64,000 nt of DNA from positions 248,001 through 312,000 of the forward strand of contig QPMI01000423.1 of NCBI GenBank assembly GCA_004431415.1. Reading direction: 5' to 3'. The position numbers and the translations under genes are program-made. Positions 45,273-55,563 of the stretch are shown piece by piece (within the stretch, counting starts at the first letter, position 1; every line of letters starts with the position of its first letter). This DNA is from Cyanophora paradoxa. Taxonomy: Eukaryota > Glaucocystophyceae > Cyanophorales > Cyanophoraceae. The notes under the pieces are model-generated. The model had not been told where the DNA came from and did no database searches. It worked only from the letters and a program-made list of their open reading frames with translations.

Positions 45273-47274
45273 TCAGCTTGGAGGTGCGGCGGAGGGGGCG
45301 GCAGCGGCGGAGGGGGCGGCCACCTGCTTCTTGTCTCCTTGGCCCTCGTCCTTCTTGCCGGCGTCCTCGGCCTTGGCCGGGGCGCCCTCCTCTTTCTTCG
45401 CCTCGGCCGCGGGGGCCGCCGCCGGGGTCGCCGGGGTCGCCGGTGCCGCCGCGCTGCCCTGCTGCTCCCGCTCCGCCCGCTCCTGCACCGCCCGCACGAA
45501 GCCCTCGACGCCTGCCGTAGAGCCGGTCAGAGGCGCCCGCGCGGGAGAAGGAACTAGGTTCGTGTACGAGAAAACGGGCGAGGCGGCGGCGGCGGAGGCG
45601 GTGGCGGCAGCGGTGGCGGCGGCGGCCGTGCAGTGGGGACCCGCGTGGGTGCGGCGCATGCGTGCGTGCCGAGCAGAGGGGGCGAGGGGCGGGGCGGGCG
45701 CACCGTGGATTGCGTGCACGGGGTTGAGGCCGAGAGAGGTCATGAAGTCCCCGCCCTGGGGCGACTGGAGGACGCGGGACATGGCGTCGAGGGTCTGCCG
45801 GAACTGGGGCGAGCGGGTGGACTGCGGCAGCTCGCCGGCCGTGCGGAGCTCCTCGGGGAGGAGCGGGATGAGCGCCGCCCGCACGCGCTCGTCGGAGAGG
45901 TACGGGACCAGAGCCTCCGGGGCCAGCACGTCCGCGAGGTCGGGCCCCGAGGCCGCTGCGGCGGCGCCCGCCCGCCCGTGAGCGCGCCCCGCGGGGCCGG
46001 GCCGGCGCGGGCGCGGCGGGGGCGGAGGCGGCGCACCCTGCTGCTGGGCGGCGAGCAGAGCGGCGAGGTTGAGGCCTGCCTGCGCCTGGGCCGCCGTTGC
46101 CGGGGCCGCCCCGCCTGCGGCGGAGTTAGCATGCAGGGGGCATGCACTGCACGTGCGGCAGGGTGTTGTGCATGTGTGCGTGCGTGCGTGCGTGTGTGGG
46201 TGAGGGCGGCGTGCCGTGCGTGCGCGGCTCGGGTGCCCCGTGGGGAAAGCGGGGGAGTGCGCGTGGGGGGCGGCGGCGGGGAGCAGGTGAGGCGCGAACC
46301 CTCGGGCTGAGGCATGCCGAGCCCCCGGAGGATAGACTGGAGCTCCGAGAGCTGAACGTTGGACCTGCGAGAGGGCTCAGGGCGAGCCGAGGGCGCGGGC
46401 TGGGGCGGCGGAGGCAGCGGCCGCGAACCCGAGAGCGGGGGCAGCGCCCGCCACGGCGGTCGACGCGCCGCCCGCCGGGGCGCTGCTCGGAGCGCTCGAG
46501 CCGCTCGAAGCGCCGCCCGTCACATCAACTGCGGTGGCGGCGGAGTGAGCGATCCGGAGGAGAAATGCTGAAGAGCGCAAAAAGGGAGAGGGCGCACTCC
46601 CAGCGTGCTCCGCGCCTGGTGTCGGCGGGTTGTTGATGAACTGCGGACAGCGACACGTAAACCGGGGAAAGAGAAAACGAGGAAGTGGTCGGGTCAGCTG
46701 GAACCCCCGACCAGACCGAGCGCACCTCGTTGATCTTCTGCACGTACTCATTGTCCTTGTCATCCTTCGGCTCCTGGGACCAGAAGAAGTGGCTGCGATG
46801 CGCGCGTGAGACTGCCGCGGACCTTCACTGACTGGGCTGGCTGACCGCTTCTTGGTGGCTTCGAACTCCAGCAAGAACACGCGGCCCGTCGTGCACTTCT
46901 CGACCTTGCTGAACTTCGCATCTTGCGGGAAGATCATCAAGTCCTGCGGCAAAAGCTGAGCCTCGGGGGGATGTTTCGGCGGGCCCGGCGCGAGCTTACT
47001 TCCTCCGGAGCGCTGGCGGTGCGCTCCTTCCATGTCAGATGGATGAGACCCGTGCCTGGCTCCTGCGCGAGCGGTCACGCGCGCCCGCCGCACTTGAATG
47101 GTCGCTGGCTGCGCGGGGATGAACCTGGAAGAGGGTGAGCGTGCCCTTACGTATGTCAGGCGTTACATGTATGCCATCGTACATCATCTTGCCAGCGCGG
47201 AACGAAACCAGGGTGCCCTGTACATCGGCGGGACCAAACTCAGCGCTACGGCGCCAGGCGCCCCCGTGGCTCAT
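45273..47274 (-). CDS. Rpn13 / ADRM1 proteasome ubiquitin receptor
   Basis: Start at 47274. Exon 1 (47274-47125) encodes VSFRAGKMMYDGIHVTPDIR and KGTLTLFQ. Following exons give GTGLIHLTWKERTASAPEE, DLMIFPQDAKFSKVEKCTTG with RVFLLEFEATKKR, and FFWSQEPKDDKDNEYVQKIN, which together form the PRU (Pleckstrin-like) domain that binds ubiquitin and Rpn2. After a Gly/Ser/Ala/Pro linker (VDVTGGASSGSS..., VQLSELQSILRGLG, LNLAALLAAQQQGAPPPPPP) comes the DEUBAD domain: LAPEALVPYLSDERVRAALI, PLLPEELRTAGELPQSTRSP, QFRQTLDAMSRVLQSP, FMTSLGL. The tail is acidic/Lys-rich and ends at 45273. Rpn13 recruits the deubiquitinase UCH37 through DEUBAD at the 19S base. Domain order and length are those of the family. 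It is head-to-head with the ICE2-like gene. Confidence 0.93.
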
Positions 47275-47391
47275 GCCATAACAAGGAACGCACCGGCGTG
47301 GGCCTGGCGGGCGCGAAGAGCGACATTGTTGAATTTGCAGGGGGGCAATGCAGGGCTGTCGGCGGGTACAGCGGAGAACGGCTGGAAAAAA
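47275..47391. promoter_or_regulatory. 117-bp bidirectional promoter between Rpn13 and ICE2-like genes
   Basis: Start codons at 47274 (-) and 47392 (+) are only 117 bp apart, so both promoters must overlap here or within first exons. GC-rich with GCGGGCGCGAAGAGCG; no TATA motif is seen. If the plus-strand gene starts further upstream in the same open frame (open from 47098) the transcripts overlap. Confidence 0.5.
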
Positions 47392-50300
47392 ATGCAGGCC
47401 GCAGCAGAAGAAGGCGCGTTGGACGACGGCAGCGCTGTGGGCGACGGAGAAGCAGCGGAAGAGGATGCGCTCGAGCTGATGGAGCCCGGCGCTGCGAGCG
47501 CTCAGCTGCAGGAGCGGTTCTGCGGGCCCGGCGGCGACATCCCGGGGCCGGATTGGTTCGCCAGGCCGAGGCGTCTGTCTCCCACGATTGGCCCGCCGCC
47601 CGCGGACGTTGATCCCGTCGCTCTTGCGGGGCCCTCGAGGCGCGCGCGACCGCCGCAGCGCTCCAACCGCCACGCGCTGACGCGTACGTGCGCTCAGGGC
47701 AACGACGGGCCTGGATGATCCCTGGTTCTTCACGCCGGAGGAATTCGACGCGTACTCGGCGCGATGGGCGCGCATCCACGCGGGCCTGGAGAAGGCGCTC
47801 GGCGGAGCCACGAAGAACAGCGTGCCGCTCTCATGCGCCCTGTGCTTTGAGGAGCCGCGGAGCGTGCGGGCGGACGTGGCGCCGATCGCGCCGTCCGGGG
47901 AGCAGTCCGCGCCGGTCGCCCCAGCGACCGCCGCGCCCGTCTCGACGAAGCGCCCTTCCCTGTTCAACCACGCGCGGAAGCAGGACGGCGGCGTCAAAGA
48001 GGAGCCCTCCGGCTCGGCATCGGCTGCTGTGCACGCGGCCCCGCCCGCTGCGGCGACTGAGCCGCCCGCCGTAGTCGCCGCCACCGCCGCGGCCGCGCCA
48101 GCCCGCCCGCCAGCCGTAGCCGTGCTGAGCCCGGCCCGCGCACCGGCCCGCGCTCAGAGCTTGCACCCGCCGGCCCCGCCCTCGCCCGGTGGCCAGCCGC
48201 CGCGGGCGCAGTCGCAGCCGCAGCCGCACCCGTCGGCCACCGCGGCGCCGGGGCCGGCGGGCCTGCAGAAGGCTCCGTCCGCCGGCGCGGCGCCGGGGCA
48301 GGCGCAGGCGCAGGCGCAGGCGAAAGCGGCGCCGCCGCCTGCGCGGTACTCCAGCCTCAGCGTGGCCGAGCACAGCGAGTACATGTCGCTCCTCCGGCGC
48401 GCCGCGGCCGACGAGCCGGCCCGCGCCGCCGCCGCCGCCGCCGCCGTGCGCGCCCGCGCGCCCGCGCGCTCCCAGCGGGGCGAAGCCGGCTAACGCAGGC
48501 GCAGGGGCTGCCGGCGCCGGGCCCGACGCTCTCGCCGGCCGAGGAAGGCCGCCTGCGGGAGCTGCGGGCCCGCGTGGACGCCGAGGCGGCCGAGTTCCAC
48601 CGCTGGTGCCACGCCCGCGCCGTCGCCGACCCCCGCCCCTACGCCTTCCTCCACTCCTCCATCCTCCAGCAGCTCCAGGCGCGCGCGTACCCCCCTCTTC
48701 TCCCCCCCCTTCTCGCTCACAGATCAACGCGAAGGCCGTGCTGGAGCTGAAGCGGGCGCGCATGCGGGCCTTCGGGCACCGCTTCGTGCGGGTCGCCGAC
48801 TGGCGGCTGGACCTGGCCGGGATCGAGCCGGCGCCCGGGGACCCCCGCCTAAAGCACTCCGCCACCCTCCTCCGCCTCGTCCGCCCCTCAAGCTCCGCTT
48901 CGCTTTCTCAGGGCTTTCCTGACGATTTCTTAGGGCCGGGTGCTGGAGTACGCGCCGCCGCAGCCGAACGCGCGGCTGGAGCCCTCGACCCTCGCCTTCG
49001 ACCTGGGGCCCGCCGCCCCCTCGCTGCCCCTCCTCCGCCGCCGCCCCGGCCACTGGCTCAAGAAGGCGAGCCTTCCTCCCTACTCCTCCTCCTCCTCCGA
49101 GTCTCTCCGTCTAAGTCTGTCTGCCCCGCCTGCAGAGCATGCCGCCGGTGTCGGAGGACGAGCGGGCGGCGGCGCTGGCGGCGGAGCGCGGGGCGCACGT
49201 CGTGACCTCCTCCGGCGCCCTCGCCGCCCTCGTCGACAACTTCGGCCCCTCTTTCGCCTCGTGCGCCCCGAGAAAAGATCAGTAGATGCCAAGAACTCTC
49301 AAGGAACTCTACCTGCTAGTACTTCCTCCTAAGACAGTCTCTATGAACGGCACCGCCCGCTCGGCCCGCTCATCTGAGCCCTCTAATCTGACCTGACTCG
49401 TCCGACTCGCCAGCGAGTGGACGCTCCCCGTGGTGGTCACCGGCGAATACGGCAGTGCGCCCCCTCTCCTCCCCCCGTTCACCCAAGCAGTCGCCTTCTT
49501 TTCTAGAGCGCGTCGCTCGCACGTCGCCGCCCTCCCGCCCGCCCGCCCCTCCCCCTGGGTTCTCCGCCCTGCTAGGACTTTAGGTAATATTCTAGAGCAG
49601 TATTCTACAGTATTCTATATCTTCGTGCTCGTTCGTTTTTGTCTGCCGATCTTGATCGCCTCTCCGGGGGCGGCAGAGGAGCGCCGGGTCTTCGTGGACA
49701 AGCCGCTCCTCCGCTCCCGCCTCACCTTCCGCGAGAAGAACGCCACCATCTACAAGGTCAGATCCGATCCGATTACCTCAGATCTGATCTGATCTGATTT
49801 GATCTGATCTGATCGCGTCCGCGCAGGCGCTGCTGCAGAGCGAGGGCCTCAAGACTGAGGGGCAGAGCTCCTTACCCTTCTCCGCGGCGCCGGCCCCGGC
49901 CCCGGCGCCGGCGCCGGCGGCGTCTTTCTCTTCGCCCTTCGGAGTAGAAACAGGAGAAGCAGAGGCTACGGCCACGGCTGCGTCGGCGGCGTCGGCGGCG
50001 GGGTCCCTTGCGGACGACAACCTGACGTACACGCTCTGGTCCTTCGGGCCCGACCTCTCCCTCCTCGTCCGCTGCCGCTGGCACGCCATCCTGCCCGAGC
50101 CCGGCTCCCAGCCCGTGCGCACGTACCCCCCTCCATCCCCCCTCCCCCCGCCCGCCTCCTCTTCCTTCGTTTTTTGAGGGGGGCGGCAGGGGTACCGGTG
50201 CGTGGGGGTGGTGCCGAAGCTTGAGTACAGGCCGGAGGAGGGCTGGGAGCAGGTACCTCCCCCTAACCCTCCCCCACTTCCCTTCCCCCCCTCCCTACTC

Positions 50301-51992
50301 CTCCCCCAACCCCCCTCCCGGCCCCCCACCTGCGACCTCGTCCCCCTCGCCTTTCTTCCCGGGGTCCTTCCAGACAGACTTCCTAGACGCCTGCCGCCCC
50401 GCCCCGACTGCGCGCCTGACGTGGGGGCGGGGCCCGCCTCAGGTGACGGCGTCGGAGACGGCGCGGTGGTGGGTCCGCACGTACCTCCGCCCCGACGCCC
50501 ACCTGATCGTCGGTCCGCCCGCCCCCCCGCCTCCCCCCCCTCCGCGCCCGCCTCTGCTCGTGCCCCCCTCCGGGCGTTTGCGTGGCCACTCTTGCATGCC
50601 TCTTTTCCCTTATTCTTAACCGGCCCCGCCCCCGCCCCCGCAGGGCGCGTGGCGCTGCCGGAGTCGCGCATCGCGCGGCTCGAGAAGCTGACGACGGCCG
50701 ACATCCTCTACCCCGGCTGCCCCTTCCGCCCCGAGCGGCATCTGAAGGTGCCGCCTCTCTCTCTCTCTCTCTCCCCCCCCCCCTACTTCCAGCTTCCTTC
50801 CCTTCGTTCGCAGGTGGCCCTGGAGGTCTTCAGGCGCCTGCGGCTCCTCCCCGCCGGCCGCTACCTCCTCTCCCACCGCCGCGGCGACCCCGAGGTACCC
50901 TGTACCCCCCTTCTTTCCTCCAGAACTCTGTACCCCTGCTCAGCTAGCGGGCTTCCGGGCCGGCGGGCGCCAGGTTGGGCTCTTCCGCTGCGCGGACGGG
51001 GAGGCCTCGTCGGTACCCCCAGCATTGGGCTCGGGTTCGAATCCGGCCGGGGCAGTGCCCGGGCCCGGGCCGGAGGCGGTGGACCTGCACGAGCTCTCCA
51101 TCACCGCCGGCGCCACCGACACCGAGGCCGTGCGCTCAATACATCTATTCTAACTCTTCTTTGTTATTTGTATCTTAATTTCTTTCCTTAGGTGGCGTAC
51201 GTGCCCCTGATTTGGAGCGGCCCGCCGGACCGGGCCCCGTTCACGTTCCCGCCGTCCCCGGAGGAGCTTAGGCCGCCGCCCGCCCCGCCCGAGGCGACCG
51301 GGTCCGGGGCCCGCGGCGGCGGCGCCAAGCGGGGCGCCAAGCGCGCCCGTGGGCCCGGAGCCCCGCGGGGCGGCCGGGGTGGCGCCCCGGGCCTGGCGGC
51401 GGCGCGGAGGGGCCCCCGCGAAGCGCGGCCGCGGGGCGGCGGCGACGCGCGGGCGCGGCGAGCCGCGCGGCCGGGGCCGGGGCCGAGGGCGGGGCGCCGG
51501 CCGGGCCGGGGCCGGGGCTGGGCGCCGGAGGACGGGGAGGGGGGGTACGCGTACGAGCCCCCAGACGAGCGTGACGTGGCGGAGGCGGCGCTGGCGGCTG
51601 CGGAGGCGCCCGAGGCGGCCCCGCAGCGGGTGAAGAAGCGGTCGTACGGGGCCGCCCCGGGGGCGTCGCGGAGCCGGGCGTACGGGGCGCGTCCGGCGTG
51701 GGACCTGGACGGGAGCGGCGCGGCTGGCGGGGACGACTTCCTGAGCGAGCTGGCGGCGCTCAGGAAGCGGTCCGCGGAGCTCGCGGCGCGGGACGCGGCG
51801 GAGGAGGCGGAGGGGGAGCAGAGGTCCGCGCCGCCCCCCGGAACCGGGGCGGGCGGCCGCGAGCAGCCGGGGGGAGGCGGAGAGCCCTCGCACGGCCACG
51901 GCCACGGCCACGGCTACGGCTACGGCGAGGAGGAGGAGGAGGACGAGGACGAAGGGCCGGAGGAGCTCGCCATCGCGGAGGACGACCGGTGA
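47392..51992 (+). CDS. ICE2/NARG2-like protein (little elongation complex type)
   Basis: Start near 47392 (MQAAAEEGALDDG). Exons include LDDPWFFTPEEFDAYSARWA, an Ala/Pro/Gln-rich linker (AQAQAQAKAAPPPARYSSLS, VAEHSEYMSLLRRAAADEP), GRLRELRARVDAEAAEFHRW, and INAKAVLELKRARMRAFGHR (48722). GRVLEYAPPQPNA, VSEDERAAALAAERGAHVVT and EWTLPVVVTGEYG follow. The NARG2 C-terminal region spans 50000-51240: YTLWSFGPDLSLLVRCRWH, GYRCVGVVPKLEYRPEEGWE, VTASETARWWVRTYLRPDAH, GRVALPESRIARLEKLTTAD, VALEVFRRLRLLPAGRYLLS and VAYVPLIWSGPPDRAPFTFP. This matches the LWSFGD..LLVR / KLEY / TxxExxRWW / YLLxH layout remembered for NARG2_C. The tail is RG-rich, then acidic with HG/YG repeats (HGHGHGHGYGYG). In animals ICE2 supports snRNA gene transcription. 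Several introns have GC donors (48679, 49066). Confidence 0.7.
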
Positions 51993-52610
51993 CCCGTGAC
52001 CCGCGCTCGGCGCCGCCCTCGCTCGTTCGTCCATGGACCAGCTTTCTCAATATGCGAAATACTTTAGTTCTTTCTGATCATCGCGGAGAGACTCCGGTGA
52101 GACTCTTGAAGCGGGGGCCCGGGGACACTGCGGTCTAGACCGTCCGGAGTCCGGAAATCAATTAGCTGCGCATGGGCGTAATGCATCCTGAAGCTTGATG
52201 CCGGTTAAACTCCTGCACGAGCTTCCGTTTGTTAAACTTCCGGATCCGGAGTCCTGTGAGGCTCAGGCTGAAGCGAGACTGCTCTTGGATTCCTATTCGA
52301 AGCCTCCAAGCCTTGAAGCTTCCGTCTGTCGAACTCCTGTGCGAGCTGTCCCGGGCTCACTCATGATCATGATCAGTGAGGCAGGCGAAGGGGGCGGAGC
52401 GGGGAGCGCGTGTGCTCCCCTCCCCCCTCCCGGCCCCCCGCACTCGATCATCGATCGATCATTACTCAATGGATCGGTACTTGGATCCCGCAGTGCGCAT
52501 GCGGCAAACAGACAGCTAGTACTTATAATTACATTTTAGGTCGCGTAGTACCCAGGCTCATCGCCAGAGGCGGCACCGCCGCCCCGCGCCAGAGCGCGGC
52601 GCGCCTGCAG
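51993..52610. other. Convergent intergenic region
   Basis: 3' flank of the ICE2-like gene and 3' side of the nuclease gene. Contains repeated AAACTCCTG / AAACTTCCGGATCCGGAGTCC phrases (52200-52340), a CATGATCATGATCAGTGAGG palindrome and ATCATCGATCGATCATTA. A moderate-GC island amid GC-rich DNA, similar in style to the 22-23 kb spacer. No gene is seen. Confidence 0.5.
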
Positions 52611-54896
52611 CTACTGCTCGACGGGGGCGGGCAGGAGGAGGAGGCGGGCGGCGACGGAGAGGTGGTCCGAGGGGTACGCCATCCCGGGCAGCGCCCCCGG
52701 CACCTCCCCCTCCTCCGGAACTGCGGCGGAGAATTCTCGGGGGTTGGCGGGGGGGGGGGGGGGGGGGGGGGGGCGGAGGGGTACGGGCGCACGCTGGAGG
52801 AGGGAGGAGACGCGGAAGTGGCGGCGAGAATAGAAAATGTAATCGCACGTGAACTGGCGAGGCGGGGGAAGGAGGCGGGGAGGCCAGCGCCCCCGGTCAG
52901 AAGGGCGTAAACCTGGCGACGGGCGGGAAGGGGGGGGGGTACACCTTGCGCTCGGGCCCGTAGGTCCAGTGCGTGAACGAAGGCTCCCCGACGCGCTCGG
53001 GGCCCCCCGCCTGCTCAGGCGGCCTCGCGTACCTGTACCCCCCTCGGCGCTCGGCGCCGAGGGCGGAACGGGGGGGTACGGGAAGGGGACTGCGGGTACC
53101 GCTCGTACGCGCTCTCGAAGTCGAAGCTGCGGGGGGTACATGGCGTCAGCGGCACGGGGCCGCTCGGGAGGGGTATACGGACCCGTGGTCGATCTCGCAT
53201 ACCCCCAGGCCGTCCTCCGGCCCGCAGCAGCAGCGGGGGGCCTTCCGCCGCGCGGCCGCCGCCGCCGCCGCCGCAGCGGCCGAAGCCGCGGGCGAGGGCG
53301 AGGGCGAGGGCAGGGCCTGTGTCCCCGGCGCCTCGGCCGCCGCCGCCGGAGGCGCCGCCGCCTCCGCCGGCACGTCGGACGCGGCCGCCGGGCACTCGGC
53401 GGGGGCCTCCTTAGCCTCCCCGTTCTCCTCCTCTTCCTCCACGTCCGCCTCTTCCTCTTCCTCCGGCACCAGCTCGGCGCCCTTGTCGCAGGCGGGCGCC
53501 GGGCGCCGCCGGAAGCGCACGCGCCCGCGCCGCGCGAGGTGGTACGTCGGGCTCGACGGGTCGGCGTTGAAATCTCCCGTCAGGATCACGGGCTGCGGCC
53601 CGCCCGCCCGCAGGTCAGCCGCGCTGGGGCCGGCGCCGGCGCGCGCTGAGCGGGGCGGACCACATCGGAGGGCGGGGCGGGCCCGGGCGGCGGGAGGGGC
53701 TCGGAGATGGGTACGCAGGCGACGCGGCCGTCGCCGTCGCCCGAGGAGCACGGCTCTGTGGCGGCGGCGTCCGAGGCGGCGAAGCGGGCGGCGGCCTCGA
53801 GCACGCCCCGCAGCTGCTGCAGGCGGACGTGCTCGCCCGCCGGGTCCCAGAAGAGGTGCAGGGTCCCCACCAGCAGCCTGCGGGGCCGGGGCCGGGGCCG
53901 GGGCCGGGTCAGCGCGGCCGGGATGCGGGAGCGAGGAGGCGTTGCAGCAGCGCGCCTGCGTCCCGTGGCGATGGATCGGACGACGGCGAGGAGGCCGTCG
54001 TTGTCCTTGCACAGGACCCCGCAGCCGGCGTCCCGCCGCGCGGCCAGCTGGTTCAGATCGATTCCCGCTGCTCGCACCAGCTCGAACCTGCCGTCTACAT
54101 CATTACGCCCGCACGGCGGCGCAGCTCCGCGCGCGCGCGCGCCTGTCCGACTTGACGAAGATGGCGCAGCCGTCCGCGCGGCCGGCGCCCGACCGCTTCT
54201 TGAAGACGCCGGAGTAGCCCTTTACGCGCATCCAGCGCTCGATCTCGTCGTAGTGGTCGACCTCCTGAGCGCTCGCTGAGCGGGCGGGCGACGCCCGAGG
54301 CCGAGCGCGGAGAGGCGGCTCGGACTGGGCGGCGCGCCTGCAGGCACACGAAATCGGCGCCGTACGCGATGATCTCTTTCATGAGGAGCGGTTTCCGGTG
54401 GCTCCAGGCGAGGGCACGCTCCGGCGTCTTCGGATACCCTACGGTCCGATATGACGCATTCGCGGGATCGGACGAGCGGTGGCGCGTACACTGCTTCTTG
54501 GCGCCGGCGTCCGCCAATATGTTGTAGGAGAAGACAGAGAGCGCCTCCCCTGTGCACGCATTGCAGACGGGAACACGCGTACGTGCACTGTTGCGCACCC
54601 TCTGTCGCTCCATCGGCGTCCTTCGCACCGACCTCTTGCTGCACTCGCTCAAGTGGCGCTGCAGGCTGGTAGCGGCGCTGCAGGACGTCGCCCCACGCGC
54701 CATCCGCGGCCCGATCGACGCCCGGGGTTGTCTTCAGGATGCGCGCTTGCTTCTCACGGGCCCCATTCGGAATGAACTTGTTCCCAGTGTCCATCGCCGG
54801 GGCGCCGGGCTGAGCTCTGCTGCGTTGGCCTTCTTTCCTGTCCCCCTTTCTGGCTTCTTCCCCAACCCCACTTTGGCCAATCAACGGACAGAGCAA
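52611..54896 (-). CDS. EEP-family nuclease (CCR4/ANGEL/PDE12-type)
   Basis: Starts at 54896 (or 54794, MDTGNKFIPNGAREKQA). Exon 1 joins in phase 1 to EALSVFSYNILADAGAKKQC (about 54550), then AWSHRKPLLMKEIIAYGADF with VCLQ, and across a GC-donor intron EVDHYDEIERWMRVKGYSGV with FKKRSGAGRADGCAIFVKSD (54275-54150). Next are GCGVLCKDNDGLLAVV, LLVGTLHLFWDP, PVILTGDFNADPSSPTY (about 53590), an acidic/Ala-rich insert (ELVPEEEEEADVEEEEENGE), SFDFESAYERY, FTHWTYG and CDYIFYSRRHFRVSSLLQ, ending GMAYPSDHLSVAARLLLLPA (52680-52620). Catalytic signatures of the exonuclease/endonuclease/phosphatase fold are all present: N in YNILAD, E in LQE, GDFN, and SDH. Members remove poly(A) or cleave 2',3'-ended RNAs; which activity applies cannot be told. 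Confidence 0.85.
52750..52774. repeat. Poly-G tract in nuclease intron
   Basis: About 25 G on the plus strand (poly-C in the minus-strand transcript), between the CDYIFYS exon and the SDH exon, near the likely acceptor of the last exon. Confidence 0.7.
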
Positions 54897-55563
54897 GTTG
54901 AGTGGCGCACCAGGGTACGTATATTACGTAGAAAAACAAAGCTGCATGCGCAAGCTGCTGTACGTCAGCCTGCGTGCATGCGCATGCGCTGCTGTGCGCG
55001 ACGTTAACGCGGCACAGCTGCAGCTGGAGCCTGCGCAGGCTGCGCTGCAGCAATCGCAACTTGTTGAAGGTCACTCGAGCTTGATATCGATCGGACAGCC
55101 TCGGAGTCACGAAGTCTGAGTAGATTTGTCGGTTCGATCGACGCGTCGCCCGAGACGGTCCGACGGTCGTGCTGCGTACTTTGTCACTCTTAAGCTTCGT
55201 GCCGACTTCACGGCTTCGCACGAAGACCGACTGCGTTGCGGTGCAGACCGTCCAGCATATGCATGCATCTGTGAACCGGTCAGGATTTGGATCGGCCGGC
55301 TCGCCGCTTGGCGTGGCCTAGTAGCCAGCGCAGGTAATCGGGCAGCAGCGGCTGCGGTTGCCGCGGCCCTGGCCATGAAGATGCGAAGGAAGTGCGGGCG
55401 CGTCCTGCGGGCGTAGGTGAACGCGAGGCATGTCGCCCGCGATGCGCCAGCCGGTGGCGTCGGGGGCGGCCAGCGGGTACTCGGTGCAGGCCTTCTGCCC
55501 GCGGTGAGTCTGTGCGGATCGCCCGCGCGGCCGGTCAGCGCCGATCGCGGGCGGGGCGCGCAG
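54897..55563. promoter_or_regulatory. Divergent 5' region, nuclease / adenylyl cyclase
   Basis: AT-balanced from 54890 to 55320 with GCATGCGCATGCGCTGC and CTGCAGCTGGAG palindromes, then GC-rich. It should contain both promoters and the first, unrecognised exon(s) of the cyclase gene. A minus-strand stretch reading ACTEYPLAAPDATGWRIAGD (about 55430-55490) looks protein-like but could not be tied to a gene. Confidence 0.35.

Noticed and set aside
51025-51050. GGGTTCGAATCCGG T-arm-like motif
   Set aside because: Lies inside an in-frame coding exon of the ICE2-like gene (…GSGSNPAG…) and has no matching acceptor or anticodon arm.
55318-55510. Protein-like minus-strand stretch (EYPLAAPDATGWRIAGDM…) upstream of the cyclase
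   Set aside because: No neighbouring exons on that strand, no start and no family match. It stays a curiosity.
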